Shown piece by piece: positions 1 to 7,087 of a stretch of 10,665 nt of DNA. This stretch comes from Pseudomonadota bacterium (GTDB lineage: Bacteria; Desulfobacterota; Syntrophia; Syntrophales; UBA5619): positions 1 to 10,665 of the forward strand of contig JAHIMW010000015.1 of assembly GCA_018896355.1 (NCBI GenBank), in the 5' to 3' direction. Every line of letters starts with the position of its first letter. Positions within the stretch are counted from its first letter, which is position 1. Below the pieces are notes generated by a model, which worked only from the letters and a program-made list of their open reading frames with translations, made no database searches and was not told the DNA's origin. The translations under genes were made by a program, and so were the position numbers.

Positions 1-17
1 AAATTGCTCCACCCGAT

Positions 18-49
18 AAGGAATAGCGCGCCCGGGCGTGCTATTCCTT
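18..49. repeat. Near-perfect 32-base palindrome / hairpin downstream of rpoH
   Basis: Two perfect 10-base arms (18-27 and 40-49) flank a GC-rich core centred on CCCGGG at 31-36. The only imperfect pair is base 28 with base 39. That pair is G-U in plus-strand RNA but A-C in minus-strand RNA, so the hairpin is more stable when read from the plus strand. It begins 47 bases past the rpoH stop. No T-run follows it on either strand, so a classical intrinsic terminator is not supported. It could be a mRNA 3' end stabiliser, the end of an unseen plus-strand gene left of the window, or a dispersed palindromic repeat. No gene is visible in bases 1-95. Confidence 0.6.
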
Positions 50-95
50 GAGGGTGAGCACCGTATTCAAATCAGAAAGGATGCATAAACCGGAA

Positions 96-956
96 TTAGG
101 CTTCGATCAGCTTGGTTTCCGTCCCCAGATAGGGGATCGCCAGGGCCATTTTCCGGAGGGCCTGTTTCTCGATCTGCCGGGCCCGCTCCCGTGTGATGTG
201 ATAGCGGTCGCCGATCGCCTGAAGGGTTAGGGGACTATCGGCCATGACGCGGTTTCGGATGATGAAGCTCTCCTTCTCATTAAGTCCGGCGAGCGCCCCC
301 GCAATATTGTGCTGGACAAGCGCCATCTCCTCCTTTCGAATCAGTGCCGTCTCCTGGTCCTCCCCGCCATAGGTAAGATAGTCCATGTGCGTGGAATCCC
401 CATCCTCGCCCACGCTGGCATCGAGGGAGAGATCGCGGCCGCTCATCCGAACGTCCATCTCCGCAATCTCCTCCGGCTTAACCCCAAGGGATTCAGCAAT
501 CTCCGCGAATTCCGCGCGCTTTTCAGAGAGACTCTCCAGTTTTTTCCGGGCCTGGCTGAGCTTGAAGAAGAGTTTGCGCTGGGCCTGGGTCGTACCGATC
601 TTGACAAGACTCCAGGATTTGATGATGTAATTTTGGATATAGGCGCGGATCCACCAGACGGCGTAAGAGATGAGGCGGTAGCCCCGGTAGGGATCAAACT
701 TCTTCACTGCATGCATGAGGCCGATGTTTCCCTCCTGGACCAAATCGGCCAGCTTTATCCCGTAATTGCGGTACTCGTGGGCAATCTTGACTACAAAACG
801 CAGATTCGAGACGACGAGTTTCTCCGCGGCCTCCATATCGTTATACTTTTTCAGTCTCACGGCAAGACGAAACTCCTCCGCCGCCGTCAAGATCGAGAAG
901 CGGTTGATCTCCGCGATATAGACATCGAGCGTTCCTGTAACCGCCGGAACCTGCAA
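96..956 (-). CDS. rpoH: RNA polymerase heat-shock sigma factor RpoH (sigma-32)
   Basis: This is an alternative sigma factor that directs core RNA polymerase to heat-shock promoters. The 286-residue length is close to the usual 280-290. Region 2 spans about residues 45-115, with the core-binding stretch around NLRFVVKIAHEY (51-62) and the DNA-melting part around YRLISYAVWWIRAYI (93-107). The sequence QRKLFFKL at 126-133 is the RpoH box, which separates this family from RpoD and RpoS. Region 4 carries the -35-binding helix-turn-helix at about 243-267 (LTLQAIGDRYHITRERARQIE). The start codon is TTG at 956-954. It is supported by a GGAGG core (plus-strand 964-968) seven bases upstream, the absence of an in-frame ATG before residue 41, and a normal family N-terminus (LDVYIAEINRF). 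The gene is divergent from clpB, a classic RpoH target. Its own promoter is sigma70-like, so basal supply would not depend on RpoH itself. The family call is firm. Confidence 0.95.
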   Translation of the reverse strand: MQVPAVTGTLDVYIAEINRFSILTAAEEFRLAVRLKKYNDMEAAEKLVVSNLRFVVKIAHEYRNYGIKLADLVQEGNIGLMHAVKKFDPYRGYRLISYAVWWIRAYIQNYIIKSWSLVKIGTTQAQRKLFFKLSQARKKLESLSEKRAEFAEIAESLGVKPEEIAEMDVRMSGRDLSLDASVGEDGDSTHMDYLTYGGEDQETALIRKEEMALVQHNIAGALAGLNEKESFIIRNRVMADSPLTLQAIGDRYHITRERARQIEKQALRKMALAIPYLGTETKLIEA

Positions 957-991
957 ATTCCTTCCTCCCGGTAAGCCAAAACTGTTGCTGT

Positions 992-1020
992 TTTATACAA
1001 GGATGTTTCCGGGCCGTCAA
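992..1020 (-). promoter_or_regulatory. Sigma70-type promoter of rpoH
   Basis: Read on the minus strand, TTGACG (plus 1020-1015) is followed after exactly 17 bases by TATAAA (plus 997-992). Transcription would start near plus 985 and give a 5' leader of roughly 28 bases that contains the GGAGG ribosome site. The match to the housekeeping consensus is strong and there is no RpoH-type CTTGAAA/CCCCAT pattern. The prediction is by eye only. Confidence 0.72.
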
Positions 1021-1061
1021 CCCCTTTTGCTGGTGACCGCGACCCGGCGGCTGTACCATTC

Positions 1062-1090
1062 TTGACATCCCTCTCCGGGGTGTTTAATTT
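1062..1090 (+). promoter_or_regulatory. Promoter of clpB, perfect -35 box
   Basis: TTGACA at 1062-1067 and TAATTT at 1085-1090 are separated by 17 bases, which is a good sigma70 arrangement. The base before the -35 makes CTTGACA, which resembles the RpoH -35 consensus CTTGAAA. However, nothing like the RpoH -10 (CCCCAT) lies 11-15 bases downstream. Which sigma factor reads it is therefore open. Its -35 box lies 41 bases from the -35 box of the divergent rpoH promoter. I see no CIRCE inverted repeat (the HrcA operator) in the gap. The clpB ribosome site AGGAGGT is at 1118-1124. Confidence 0.6.
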
Positions 1091-1132
1091 ACGGCACGAT
1101 GGATGGGTGGAATAAGCAGGAGGTAACTCACA

Positions 1133-3718
1133 ATGAGATTCGATAAATTCACATTGAAAGTCCAGGAGGCGCTTCAGGAGGCACAGGGTCTGGCCAACCA
1201 ATACGGCCACCAGGCGATCGACTCGGAGCATCTCCTTGTCTCTTTTCTGAAGCATCCGGAAGGTATTCTTCCCGATATTCTCAAGAAGTTGGGCGCCGAC
1301 CCCGGGCGTATCGAGCGCGAAACCAGCAAAGTACTGGTGAAACTGCCGAAGATTGAGGGGACGGCCGGCGGCCAAACCTATATCTCCCCGAGGCTGAACC
1401 ACGTCCTCGATGCCTCGCTCAGCGAAGCGGCGCGTCTCACGGACGAGTATGTCAGCGCCGAACATATCCTTGTCGCGATGGCCGACGAAAAGGAAGGACC
1501 GCTTGCGAAGATCCTCTCCGCCAACGGCATCACAAAGGATGCGATTTTCAAGGTTCTCGTGGAAATTCGCGGAAACCAGCGCATCACCGATCCCAATCCG
1601 GAGGAGAAGTACCAGGCGCTCAAACGCTATGCCCGCGATTTCAACCAACTGGCCAGGAGCGGTTCCTTCGATCCCGTGATCGGTCGGGATGAGGAGATCC
1701 GGAGGGTTATGCAGGTCCTTTCCCGCCGGACGAAAAACAACCCTGTCCTGATCGGGGAGCCGGGGGTGGGCAAGACGGCGATCGTCGAGGGCCTGGCCCA
1801 GCGGATCGTAAACGGGGACGTGCCGGAGAACCTCAAGGACAAGAGGGTCATCGGCCTCGATATCAGCGCCCTTGTCGCCGGGGCAAAGTACCGCGGCGAG
1901 TTCGAAGAGCGGCTGAAGGCCGTCCTGAAGGAGGTTACCACCGCCCAGGGGGAGATCATCCTCTTCATCGATGAGATCCATACGGTGGTGGGCGCAGGAG
2001 CCGCGGAGGGTTCCATCGACGCATCGAACATGCTCAAGCCGGCCCTGGCGCGGGGTGAGTTGCGCTGCGTCGGTGCGACCACCCTGAACGAATACCGGAA
2101 ACATATCGAAAAGGACCCGGCGCTCGAAAGGCGGTTCCAACCGATCCTCGTCAAGGAGCCTTCGGTCGAGGACACGATTGCGATCCTCCGGGGACTGAAG
2201 GAACGCTACGAGGTCCACCACGGCGTCCGGGTCAAGGACGCGGCTATCATCGCCGCGGCAACCCTCTCCAGCCGCTACATCAGCGACAGGTTCCTCCCGG
2301 ACAAGGCGGTCGACCTGATCGACGAGGCGGCATCGCGGCTCCGGATTGAGTTGGACAGCATGCCCGCGGAGATCGACGCCCTGGAACGGCGCGTCATCCA
2401 GCTTGAAATCGAACGGCAATCTCTGAAAAACGAAACAGACCGGACCTCCGTGGAGCGGCGGGAGAAAATCGAACAGGAACTTGTGGAACTCCGGGAGGCA
2501 ATGGATCGGATGAAACTCCATTGGACCGGCGAAAAAGAGGCCATCAAGAAAATCCAGGCCATCAAGAGCCGGATCGAAACTTTCAAGATCGAAGAGCAAA
2601 ACGCCCAACGCAATGGCGACCTCGCCCGGGCGGCGGAAATCCGCTATGGAAGGCTCGTCGAATTGAACCGGGAACTGGAAGAGGAAAACGGAAAGCTGCT
2701 GGAAGCTCAGAAGGACAAACAGATGCTGAAGGAAGAGGTTGATGCGGAGGACGTGGCCGAGGTTGTGGCCAACTGGACGGGGATTCCCGTCTCTCGCATG
2801 CTGGAGAGCGACGTTCAGAAGCTGCTCCGGATGGAGGAACGCCTCCGGCAGCGGGTCATCGGACAGGAAGAGGGGATCGCGGCAGTCTCCAGCGCCTTGC
2901 GCAGGGCCCGTTCCGGCCTCCAGGACCCGAACCGGCCGATCGGATCCTTCATCTTCCTGGGGCCCACCGGCGTCGGGAAAACAGAACTCGCCAAGGCGCT
3001 CGCCGAATTCATGTTCGACAACGAACAGGCACTGATCCGAATCGACATGTCGGAATTCATGGAGAAACACTCTGTTGCCCGGCTGATCGGCGCCCCGCCG
3101 GGATATGTGGGATATGACGAAGGCGGCCACCTGACCGAGGCCGTGAGACGCCGACCCTACGCGGTCCTGCTGTTCGACGAGATCGAAAAGGCCCATCCGG
3201 ACGTCTTCAACATCCTGCTTCAAATACTCGACGACGGTCGATTGACGGACGGTCACGGACGCACGGTGGACTTCAAGAACACGATTGCGATCATGACGTC
3301 GAATGTCGGCGGTCAATGGATTCAGGACCCCACCCTCACGGATGAGGAGAGGAGCGAAAGGACAATGGAGGCGCTCCGGGAAACCTTCAAACCGGAATTC
3401 CTGAACCGGATCGACGATATCATCATCTTTCGCGCGCTGGCCATGGCGGATATCGAGCGGATCATCGACATCCAGCTCGGACTCATACGGAAACGGCTGC
3501 AGCAGAGAAAACTCTCTCTGGAATTGACAGAAGGCGCCAAACATTATATAGCCCAATCAGGATACAGTGCGGTGTATGGCGCCCGACCGCTCAAACGGAC
3601 CCTTCAGAAGCAGATCCTGGACCCTCTGGCCCTGCAACTTCTCGCGGGAGACTTTGTCGAAGGCGACCGGATCGTAATCGACCATGACGACGGCCGAATC
3701 ATCTTTCGCAAAAATTGA
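1133..3718 (+). CDS. clpB: ATP-dependent disaggregase ClpB (Hsp100)
   Basis: ClpB is a hexameric cytosolic AAA+ machine that pulls polypeptides out of aggregates together with DnaK. The 861-residue length is typical. Domains in order are: the double Clp N-domain (about 1-145); NBD1 with Walker A GEPGVGKT (208-215), pore loop KYRG (252-255), Walker B ILFIDE (276-281) and arginine finger ERRF (332-335); the long coiled-coil M-domain (about 400-530), which marks ClpB rather than ClpA or ClpC; and NBD2 with Walker A GPTGVGKT (610-617), pore loop GYVGY (657-661), Walker B VLLFDE (678-683) and sensor-2 GARPLKR (816-822). The ATG is preceded by AGGAGGT with an 8-base spacer. No motif is missing. It is divergent from rpoH and followed 103 bases later by htpX, forming a protein-quality-control block. 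A very long open frame on the opposite strand is a coding shadow. Confidence 0.98.
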   Translation: MRFDKFTLKVQEALQEAQGLANQYGHQAIDSEHLLVSFLKHPEGILPDILKKLGADPGRIERETSKVLVKLPKIEGTAGGQTYISPRLNHVLDASLSEAARLTDEYVSAEHILVAMADEKEGPLAKILSANGITKDAIFKVLVEIRGNQRITDPNPEEKYQALKRYARDFNQLARSGSFDPVIGRDEEIRRVMQVLSRRTKNNPVLIGEPGVGKTAIVEGLAQRIVNGDVPENLKDKRVIGLDISALVAGAKYRGEFEERLKAVLKEVTTAQGEIILFIDEIHTVVGAGAAEGSIDASNMLKPALARGELRCVGATTLNEYRKHIEKDPALERRFQPILVKEPSVEDTIAILRGLKERYEVHHGVRVKDAAIIAAATLSSRYISDRFLPDKAVDLIDEAASRLRIELDSMPAEIDALERRVIQLEIERQSLKNETDRTSVERREKIEQELVELREAMDRMKLHWTGEKEAIKKIQAIKSRIETFKIEEQNAQRNGDLARAAEIRYGRLVELNRELEEENGKLLEAQKDKQMLKEEVDAEDVAEVVANWTGIPVSRMLESDVQKLLRMEERLRQRVIGQEEGIAAVSSALRRARSGLQDPNRPIGSFIFLGPTGVGKTELAKALAEFMFDNEQALIRIDMSEFMEKHSVARLIGAPPGYVGYDEGGHLTEAVRRRPYAVLLFDEIEKAHPDVFNILLQILDDGRLTDGHGRTVDFKNTIAIMTSNVGGQWIQDPTLTDEERSERTMEALRETFKPEFLNRIDDIIIFRALAMADIERIIDIQLGLIRKRLQQRKLSLELTEGAKHYIAQSGYSAVYGARPLKRTLQKQILDPLALQLLAGDFVEGDRIVIDHDDGRIIFRKN

Positions 3719-3741
3719 ATCACGCACACAGATGCTGATTC

Positions 3742-3775
3742 TCGGCAAAGGCCATCCCCAGGAGGCCGATGCCGA
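3742..3775 (+). other. Weak interrupted hairpin in the clpB-htpX gap
   Basis: TCGGC (3742-3746) pairs with GCCGA (3771-3775), and inside it GGCC (3750-3753) pairs with GGCC (3764-3767). A 3-by-3 internal loop separates the stems and the apical loop is about 10 bases. The following bases are A-rich, not T-rich, so this is not an intrinsic terminator. It may be an mRNA processing or stability element, or chance. Apart from it and the htpX ribosome site (AAGGAGG, about 3808-3814), I see no promoter in this 103-base gap. Confidence 0.25.
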
Positions 3776-3821
3776 AAAGAACAAACGATAGCAACCTTAT
3801 GTTTCAAGGAGGGGGAAAGAT

Positions 3822-4673
3822 ATGAACATGATTAAAACCGGACTGTTGCTGGGCGCCCTGACGGGCCTCCTGATGCTGATCGGCGGCTGGTTTGGGGGAC
3901 AACAGGGTGTCGTTATCGCCTTCATCTTCGCGATGGTGATGAATTTCGGGAGCTACTGGTTCTCGGACAAGATTGTCCTCCGCATGTATAAAGCCCAGGC
4001 GGTCTCGGAGAACGAAGCGCCGGAGCTCTACGCGATGGTCAAGAATCTCTCGCTGAAGGCCGCGCTGCCGATGCCGCGGGTCTATATAATCCCCGGCGAT
4101 ACGCCAAACGCCTTCGCCACGGGACGAAACGAACAACATGCGGTGGTCGCCGTTACGGAAGGCATCCTCCGGATCCTCGGCAGGGATGAACTGGAGGGAG
4201 TCATCGCGCATGAGCTGACCCACATCCGGAACCGTGACATCCTGATCGGCTCCATCGCCGCGACGCTGGCCGGGGCGATCGTCATGCTTGCCAACATGGC
4301 CCAGTGGGCAGCATTGTTCGGCGGCGCCCGCCAAGATGACGATGAAGGAGGCGGAAGCAGCATTGTCGGTCTGATCCTGATGGCGGTTCTTGCCCCGATC
4401 GCCGCCACAATCATCCAGATGGCCATTTCCCGTTCAAGGGAGTACCTTGCCGATGCCGGCGGGGCAAAGATTTCGGGAAAACCTTACGGTCTTGCAGGCG
4501 CACTCGAAAAACTCTCACGGGCATCCCAGACGATGCCGATGGAGGCAAACCCCTCTACGGCCCACATGTTCATTGTAAATCCGCTGACCGGACGTTCGCT
4601 GAGGAACATATTCAGCACCCATCCGCCAATTGAAGAGCGTATCGCCCGCCTGCGAAGCATGCGCCCAATATAA
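3822..4673 (+). CDS. htpX: Membrane zinc metalloprotease HtpX (peptidase family M48B)
   Basis: HtpX is an inner-membrane protease that cleaves misfolded membrane proteins and acts alongside FtsH in quality control. The 283-residue length is typical. Hydrophobic segments at about 6-20 and 29-47 anchor the N-terminus. The catalytic site is HELTH at 130-134, within VIAHELTHIRNRD, where H130 and H134 bind zinc and E131 is the catalytic base. The third zinc ligand is E207 in SRSREYLAD. Two more hydrophobic segments (about 140-160 and 180-200) lie between these, separated by a Gly/Asp-rich loop (168-179). The family C-terminal signature FSTHPPIEERI is at 264-274. The ATG is preceded by a strong AAGGAGG. 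The gene follows clpB and precedes a DUF1844 gene by 15 bases. htpX is heat-shock controlled in several bacteria, which suits the rpoH-clpB neighbourhood, but no promoter of its own is apparent. Confidence 0.96.
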   Translation: MNMIKTGLLLGALTGLLMLIGGWFGGQQGVVIAFIFAMVMNFGSYWFSDKIVLRMYKAQAVSENEAPELYAMVKNLSLKAALPMPRVYIIPGDTPNAFATGRNEQHAVVAVTEGILRILGRDELEGVIAHELTHIRNRDILIGSIAATLAGAIVMLANMAQWAALFGGARQDDDEGGGSSIVGLILMAVLAPIAATIIQMAISRSREYLADAGGAKISGKPYGLAGALEKLSRASQTMPMEANPSTAHMFIVNPLTGRSLRNIFSTHPPIEERIARLRSMRPI

Positions 4674-4688
4674 AATGAAGGAGGTTTC

Positions 4689-5123
4689 ATGGAAAAAGAG
4701 AAGAAGGATAAGGGTTTTGTGATCAAGGACCGGCGTCTCTTCGACGAATCAGGCGACGCGCGGGTCGAAGAAGAGATGAAGCCGGAAGATAAGGAACTGG
4801 CGGAAAATCCCGATGATGCGCCGGGAACCCCTTCAGATGAAATTGATACTCCCGAAACGGAGGACTCTCCTCTTCCCGATATCAATTTCGCCGGTTTCAT
4901 CTTTTCGCTCAGCACGACTGCCATGTACCACTTTGGAGACTTTCCCGATCCGGTCACGAAGGAGTCACAGCGAAACCTCCCCGCCGCAAAGCAGACGATC
5001 GACATCCTGAGCATCCTGAAGACGAAAACGGAGGGTAACCTTGACGAGCAGGAAAAACAGATGCTGGACGGCATCCTTTACGAATTGAGAATGCGCTTTA
5101 TCAAGGAAATGACCAACAAATGA
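4689..5123 (+). CDS. DUF1844 domain protein, function unknown
   Basis: This is a 144-residue soluble protein in two parts. Residues 1-65 are highly charged, rich in Lys, Glu, Asp and Pro, and probably disordered. Residues about 66-142 match the DUF1844 pattern as I recall it: FAGFIFSLSTTAMYHFG at the start, a DP pair (87-88), a conserved NLPAAKQTIDILSILKTKTEGNL core (96-118), and a helical end LDGILYELRMRFIKEM. No catalytic motif, signal peptide or membrane span is evident. The ATG has a good GGAGG site. It lies 15 bases after htpX, and its TGA overlaps the ispE start codon (ATGA), so translation of the two is probably coupled. The biochemical role of the family is unknown to me. Neighbours suggest only a housekeeping setting. 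Confidence 0.85.
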   Translation: MEKEKKDKGFVIKDRRLFDESGDARVEEEMKPEDKELAENPDDAPGTPSDEIDTPETEDSPLPDINFAGFIFSLSTTAMYHFGDFPDPVTKESQRNLPAAKQTIDILSILKTKTEGNLDEQEKQMLDGILYELRMRFIKEMTNK

Positions 5124-5956
5124 TCACAAGGGAGTCGCCGGCCAAGGTCAACCTCTATCTGCGGGTTCTCCGAAAGCGGGAAGACGGCTACCACGACATC
5201 CTATCCCTCATGCAGCGGATCAGCCTCTGTGATGAGATGACTTTTGCATCGACCGATGGCGGCATTGCGGTCCGTTGCCCCGGCACGGACCTGCCGGAGG
5301 ATCAGGGAAACATCGTATACCGCGCGGCGACGGCCTTTTTCCCCCGCATCGGCGAACCGCCGAAGATCGCGATCACAATCCGGAAACGAATCCCCATCGG
5401 CGCCGGACTGGGAGGCGGAAGCTCCAACGCCGCCACGACCCTGATGACCCTGAATGAAATGCATGGTTCCCCGCTGGCCCGGGAAGAGCTGATGAAGATC
5501 GGAGCGGGAATCGGGGCGGATGTTCCTTTTTTTATTTTCGGAAAGACGGCCTGGGCCTCGGGGATCGGCGAGATCCTCACGGAAGCGCCCTTTTTACCCC
5601 CCCTCTGGTTTGTCCTGATCAATCCAGGCTTTGAAATATCGACGAAAATGGTTTATGAGGGACTCAATTTGGGATTGACAAAGCATGGAATAAATTATAG
5701 CATCCCCCGCTTTTATGCAGCGGAGGATCTGATCCGGGGTCTCTTGAATGATCTCGAGATGGTGACGCTGCAAATTTATCCTGTTCTGGATCAGATTAAG
5801 GCCTTATTGCTGGAGAATGGCGCCCGTGGCGCCCTGATGTCGGGCAGCGGACCGACCGTTTTCGGAATTTTTACGGACGAGAAGTCCGCTTGCAGGGCAG
5901 AGGAGAATTTTGGGCAGAGACCCGGGTGGCGGGTGTTCAGGGCAAAATCCCTGTAA
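5120..5956 (+). CDS. ispE: 4-diphosphocytidyl-2-C-methyl-D-erythritol kinase IspE
   Basis: IspE is a cytosolic GHMP-family kinase. It phosphorylates the 2-hydroxyl of 4-diphosphocytidyl-2-C-methylerythritol with ATP, a middle step of the non-mevalonate (MEP) route to isoprenoids. The 278-residue length is normal. Visible motifs are PAKVNLYL (7-14) with the expected catalytic lysine K9, the glycine-rich ATP loop PIGAGLGGGSSNAA (92-105), GADVPFF (132-138) with the expected catalytic aspartate D134, and the C-terminal GHMP motif SGSGPTVFGIF (241-251). The start ATG overlaps the previous stop by four bases, so coupled translation is likely. Next come a 73-base gap, tRNA-Gln and prs. The ispE-prs pairing is also found in other Proteobacteria, including E. 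coli. Isoprenoids in this organism are therefore probably made by the MEP pathway. Confidence 0.97.
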   Translation: MITRESPAKVNLYLRVLRKREDGYHDILSLMQRISLCDEMTFASTDGGIAVRCPGTDLPEDQGNIVYRAATAFFPRIGEPPKIAITIRKRIPIGAGLGGGSSNAATTLMTLNEMHGSPLAREELMKIGAGIGADVPFFIFGKTAWASGIGEILTEAPFLPPLWFVLINPGFEISTKMVYEGLNLGLTKHGINYSIPRFYAAEDLIRGLLNDLEMVTLQIYPVLDQIKALLLENGARGALMSGSGPTVFGIFTDEKSACRAEENFGQRPGWRVFRAKSL

Positions 5957-5969
5957 AGAAGTAAGGATT

Positions 5970-5992
5970 ATCGGTCAGGGGTTTTTACCGAT
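5970..5992 (+). other. Small hairpin between ispE and tRNA-Gln
   Basis: ATCGGT (5970-5975) pairs with ACCGAT (5987-5992) around an 11-base loop that contains a T5 run. The T-run is inside the loop, not after the stem, so it does not qualify as an intrinsic terminator. It lies 38 bases before the tRNA and could help define the processed 5' side of the tRNA precursor. No convincing -35/-10 pair was found in the 5957-6029 gap. Confidence 0.3.
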
Positions 5993-6029
5993 CACGCATA
6001 TAGCCTGCAGCCTCTTGCCTGTTTTGTAT

Positions 6030-6104
6030 TGGGGCGTCGTCAAGCGGTAAGACACAGGAATTTGGATCCTGCATTCGGAGGTTCGAATCCTCCCGCCCCA
6101 GCCA
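6030..6104 (+). tRNA. tRNA-Gln (anticodon UUG)
   Basis: A full cloverleaf can be drawn by hand. The 7-base acceptor stem is TGGGGCG (6030-6036) with CGCCCCA (6094-6100). The D-arm contains AAGCGGTAAGAC. The anticodon stem is CAGGA (6055-6059) with TCCTG (6067-6071), and the 7-base loop has anticodon TTG at 6062-6064. The T-arm is GAGG-TTCGAAT-CCTC. The U1-A72 first pair and the G discriminator (6101) are typical identity elements of bacterial tRNA-Gln. CCA is encoded at 6102-6104. The gene sits between ispE and prs with only 28 bases to the prs start and no terminator between, so it is probably cut from a mixed mRNA-tRNA transcript. Confidence 0.98.
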
Positions 6105-6132
6105 ACCCATATTTGCCGTTAAAGGACGTGAG

Positions 6133-7077
6133 ATGCTCGAAAGAATCAGGGTATTTACCGGAAATGCGAATCAGGAGCTCGCCCGGAAGATAACGGAAAA
6201 TCTGGGTGTAACCCTCGGGCAAGCCCATGTCACGGCCTTCAGCGACGGTGAAACACGGGTGGAAATCGACGAAAATGTTAGGGGCATGGATGTCTTCATC
6301 ATCCAACCGACCTGCCCGCCGGTCAACATCACACTGATGGAACTTCTCATCATGATCGACGCCGTGCGTCGGGCGTCCGCAGACCGGATCACGGCGGTCA
6401 TCCCCTACTACGGCTACGCACGGCAAGACCGGAAGGTGGTGCCCCGCGCGCCGATCACCGCCAAACTTGTGGCCGATCTCATCACGCAGGCGGGGGCAAA
6501 CCGGGTTTTGGCGATGGATCTTCATGCAGGCCAGATCCAGGGATTCTTCAATATCCCGGTGGACAATCTTTTCGCCACGCCCATTCTGCTGGACCACATC
6601 AAGAAGAACTACCCTGACGACAACATCGTGATTGTCTCACCGGACTCAGGAGGCGTGGAACGGGCGCGCGCCTTCGGCAAACGCCTGGGAGCCAGTCTGG
6701 CCATCATCGACAAACGCAGAGATGGTCCGAATGAGGCCCAGATCATGAACATCATCGGTCATGTCAAGGGAAAGAGGGTCATCCTGCTGGACGATATGAT
6801 CGATACGGCGGGAACGGTTGTGCAGGCGGCAAAGGCGCTCAAGGAGGAAGGGGCGATCGAGGTCACCGTCTGCTGCACCCATCCCGTACTTTCCGGTCCG
6901 GCCCTGGAAAGGATCGAACAGTCGGACCTGAAAGAGATCATCGTAACGGACACGGTCCCTCTGCATGAGAAGGCGAGAGCCTGCAGTCGAATCAAGGTTC
7001 TCTCCGTCTCGGGACTCCTCAGCGAGGCTGTCCGAAGAATCTATTACAACGACTCAGTCAGTTCATTATTCATTTAG
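6133..7077 (+). CDS. prs: Ribose-phosphate pyrophosphokinase (PRPP synthetase)
   Basis: Prs transfers the beta,gamma-diphosphoryl group of ATP to ribose 5-phosphate. The product PRPP feeds purine, pyrimidine, histidine, tryptophan and NAD synthesis. The 314-residue length is typical of class I enzymes. Recognisable parts are FSDGE (36-40), the flexible catalytic loop YYGYARQDRK (92-101), DLHAGQIQGFF (129-139) with the metal- and ATP-binding histidine H131, SPDSGG (169-174), and the PRPP-binding loop LLDDMIDTAGT (218-228). The start ATG has a modest AAAGGA ribosome site. The gene begins 28 bases after tRNA-Gln. Its TAG stop (7075-7077) is embedded in the AGGAGG ribosome site of the next gene, so ribosomes finishing prs are well placed to start rplY. 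All key residues are present. Confidence 0.98.
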   Translation: MLERIRVFTGNANQELARKITENLGVTLGQAHVTAFSDGETRVEIDENVRGMDVFIIQPTCPPVNITLMELLIMIDAVRRASADRITAVIPYYGYARQDRKVVPRAPITAKLVADLITQAGANRVLAMDLHAGQIQGFFNIPVDNLFATPILLDHIKKNYPDDNIVIVSPDSGGVERARAFGKRLGASLAIIDKRRDGPNEAQIMNIIGHVKGKRVILLDDMIDTAGTVVQAAKALKEEGAIEVTVCCTHPVLSGPALERIEQSDLKEIIVTDTVPLHEKARACSRIKVLSVSGLLSEAVRRIYYNDSVSSLFI

Positions 7078-7087
7078 GAGGAATTCC

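Noticed and set aside
309..974. Plus-strand frames opposite rpoH
   Set aside because: The minus strand encodes a full-length RpoH with all regions intact. The plus-strand frames have no family match and no ribosome site.
957..1132. CIRCE element or classical RpoH -10 box before clpB
   Set aside because: I looked for the TTAGCACTC inverted repeat and for CCCCAT at the right distance from CTTGACA, and neither is present.
1099..1146. 15-codon leader frame overlapping the clpB start
   Set aside because: It would begin about two bases from the predicted transcript start, has no ribosome site, and is too short to judge. It is worth remembering only if leaderless translation is shown in this organism.
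887..3556. Very long open frame (889 codons) on the minus strand opposite clpB
   Set aside because: clpB is unmistakable on the plus strand. The antisense frame is what GC-rich codon bias produces, shows no recognisable domain, and also runs through the intergenic gap into rpoH.
3732..3791. 19-residue open frame between clpB and htpX
   Set aside because: It has an ATG and a TAG but no ribosome site and no recognisable product. A frame this short is expected by chance.
6965..7087. Upstream extension of the rplY frame into prs
   Set aside because: The ideal ribosome site just before 7088 and the normal L25 N-terminus make 7088 the start. The extension only overlaps prs coding sequence.
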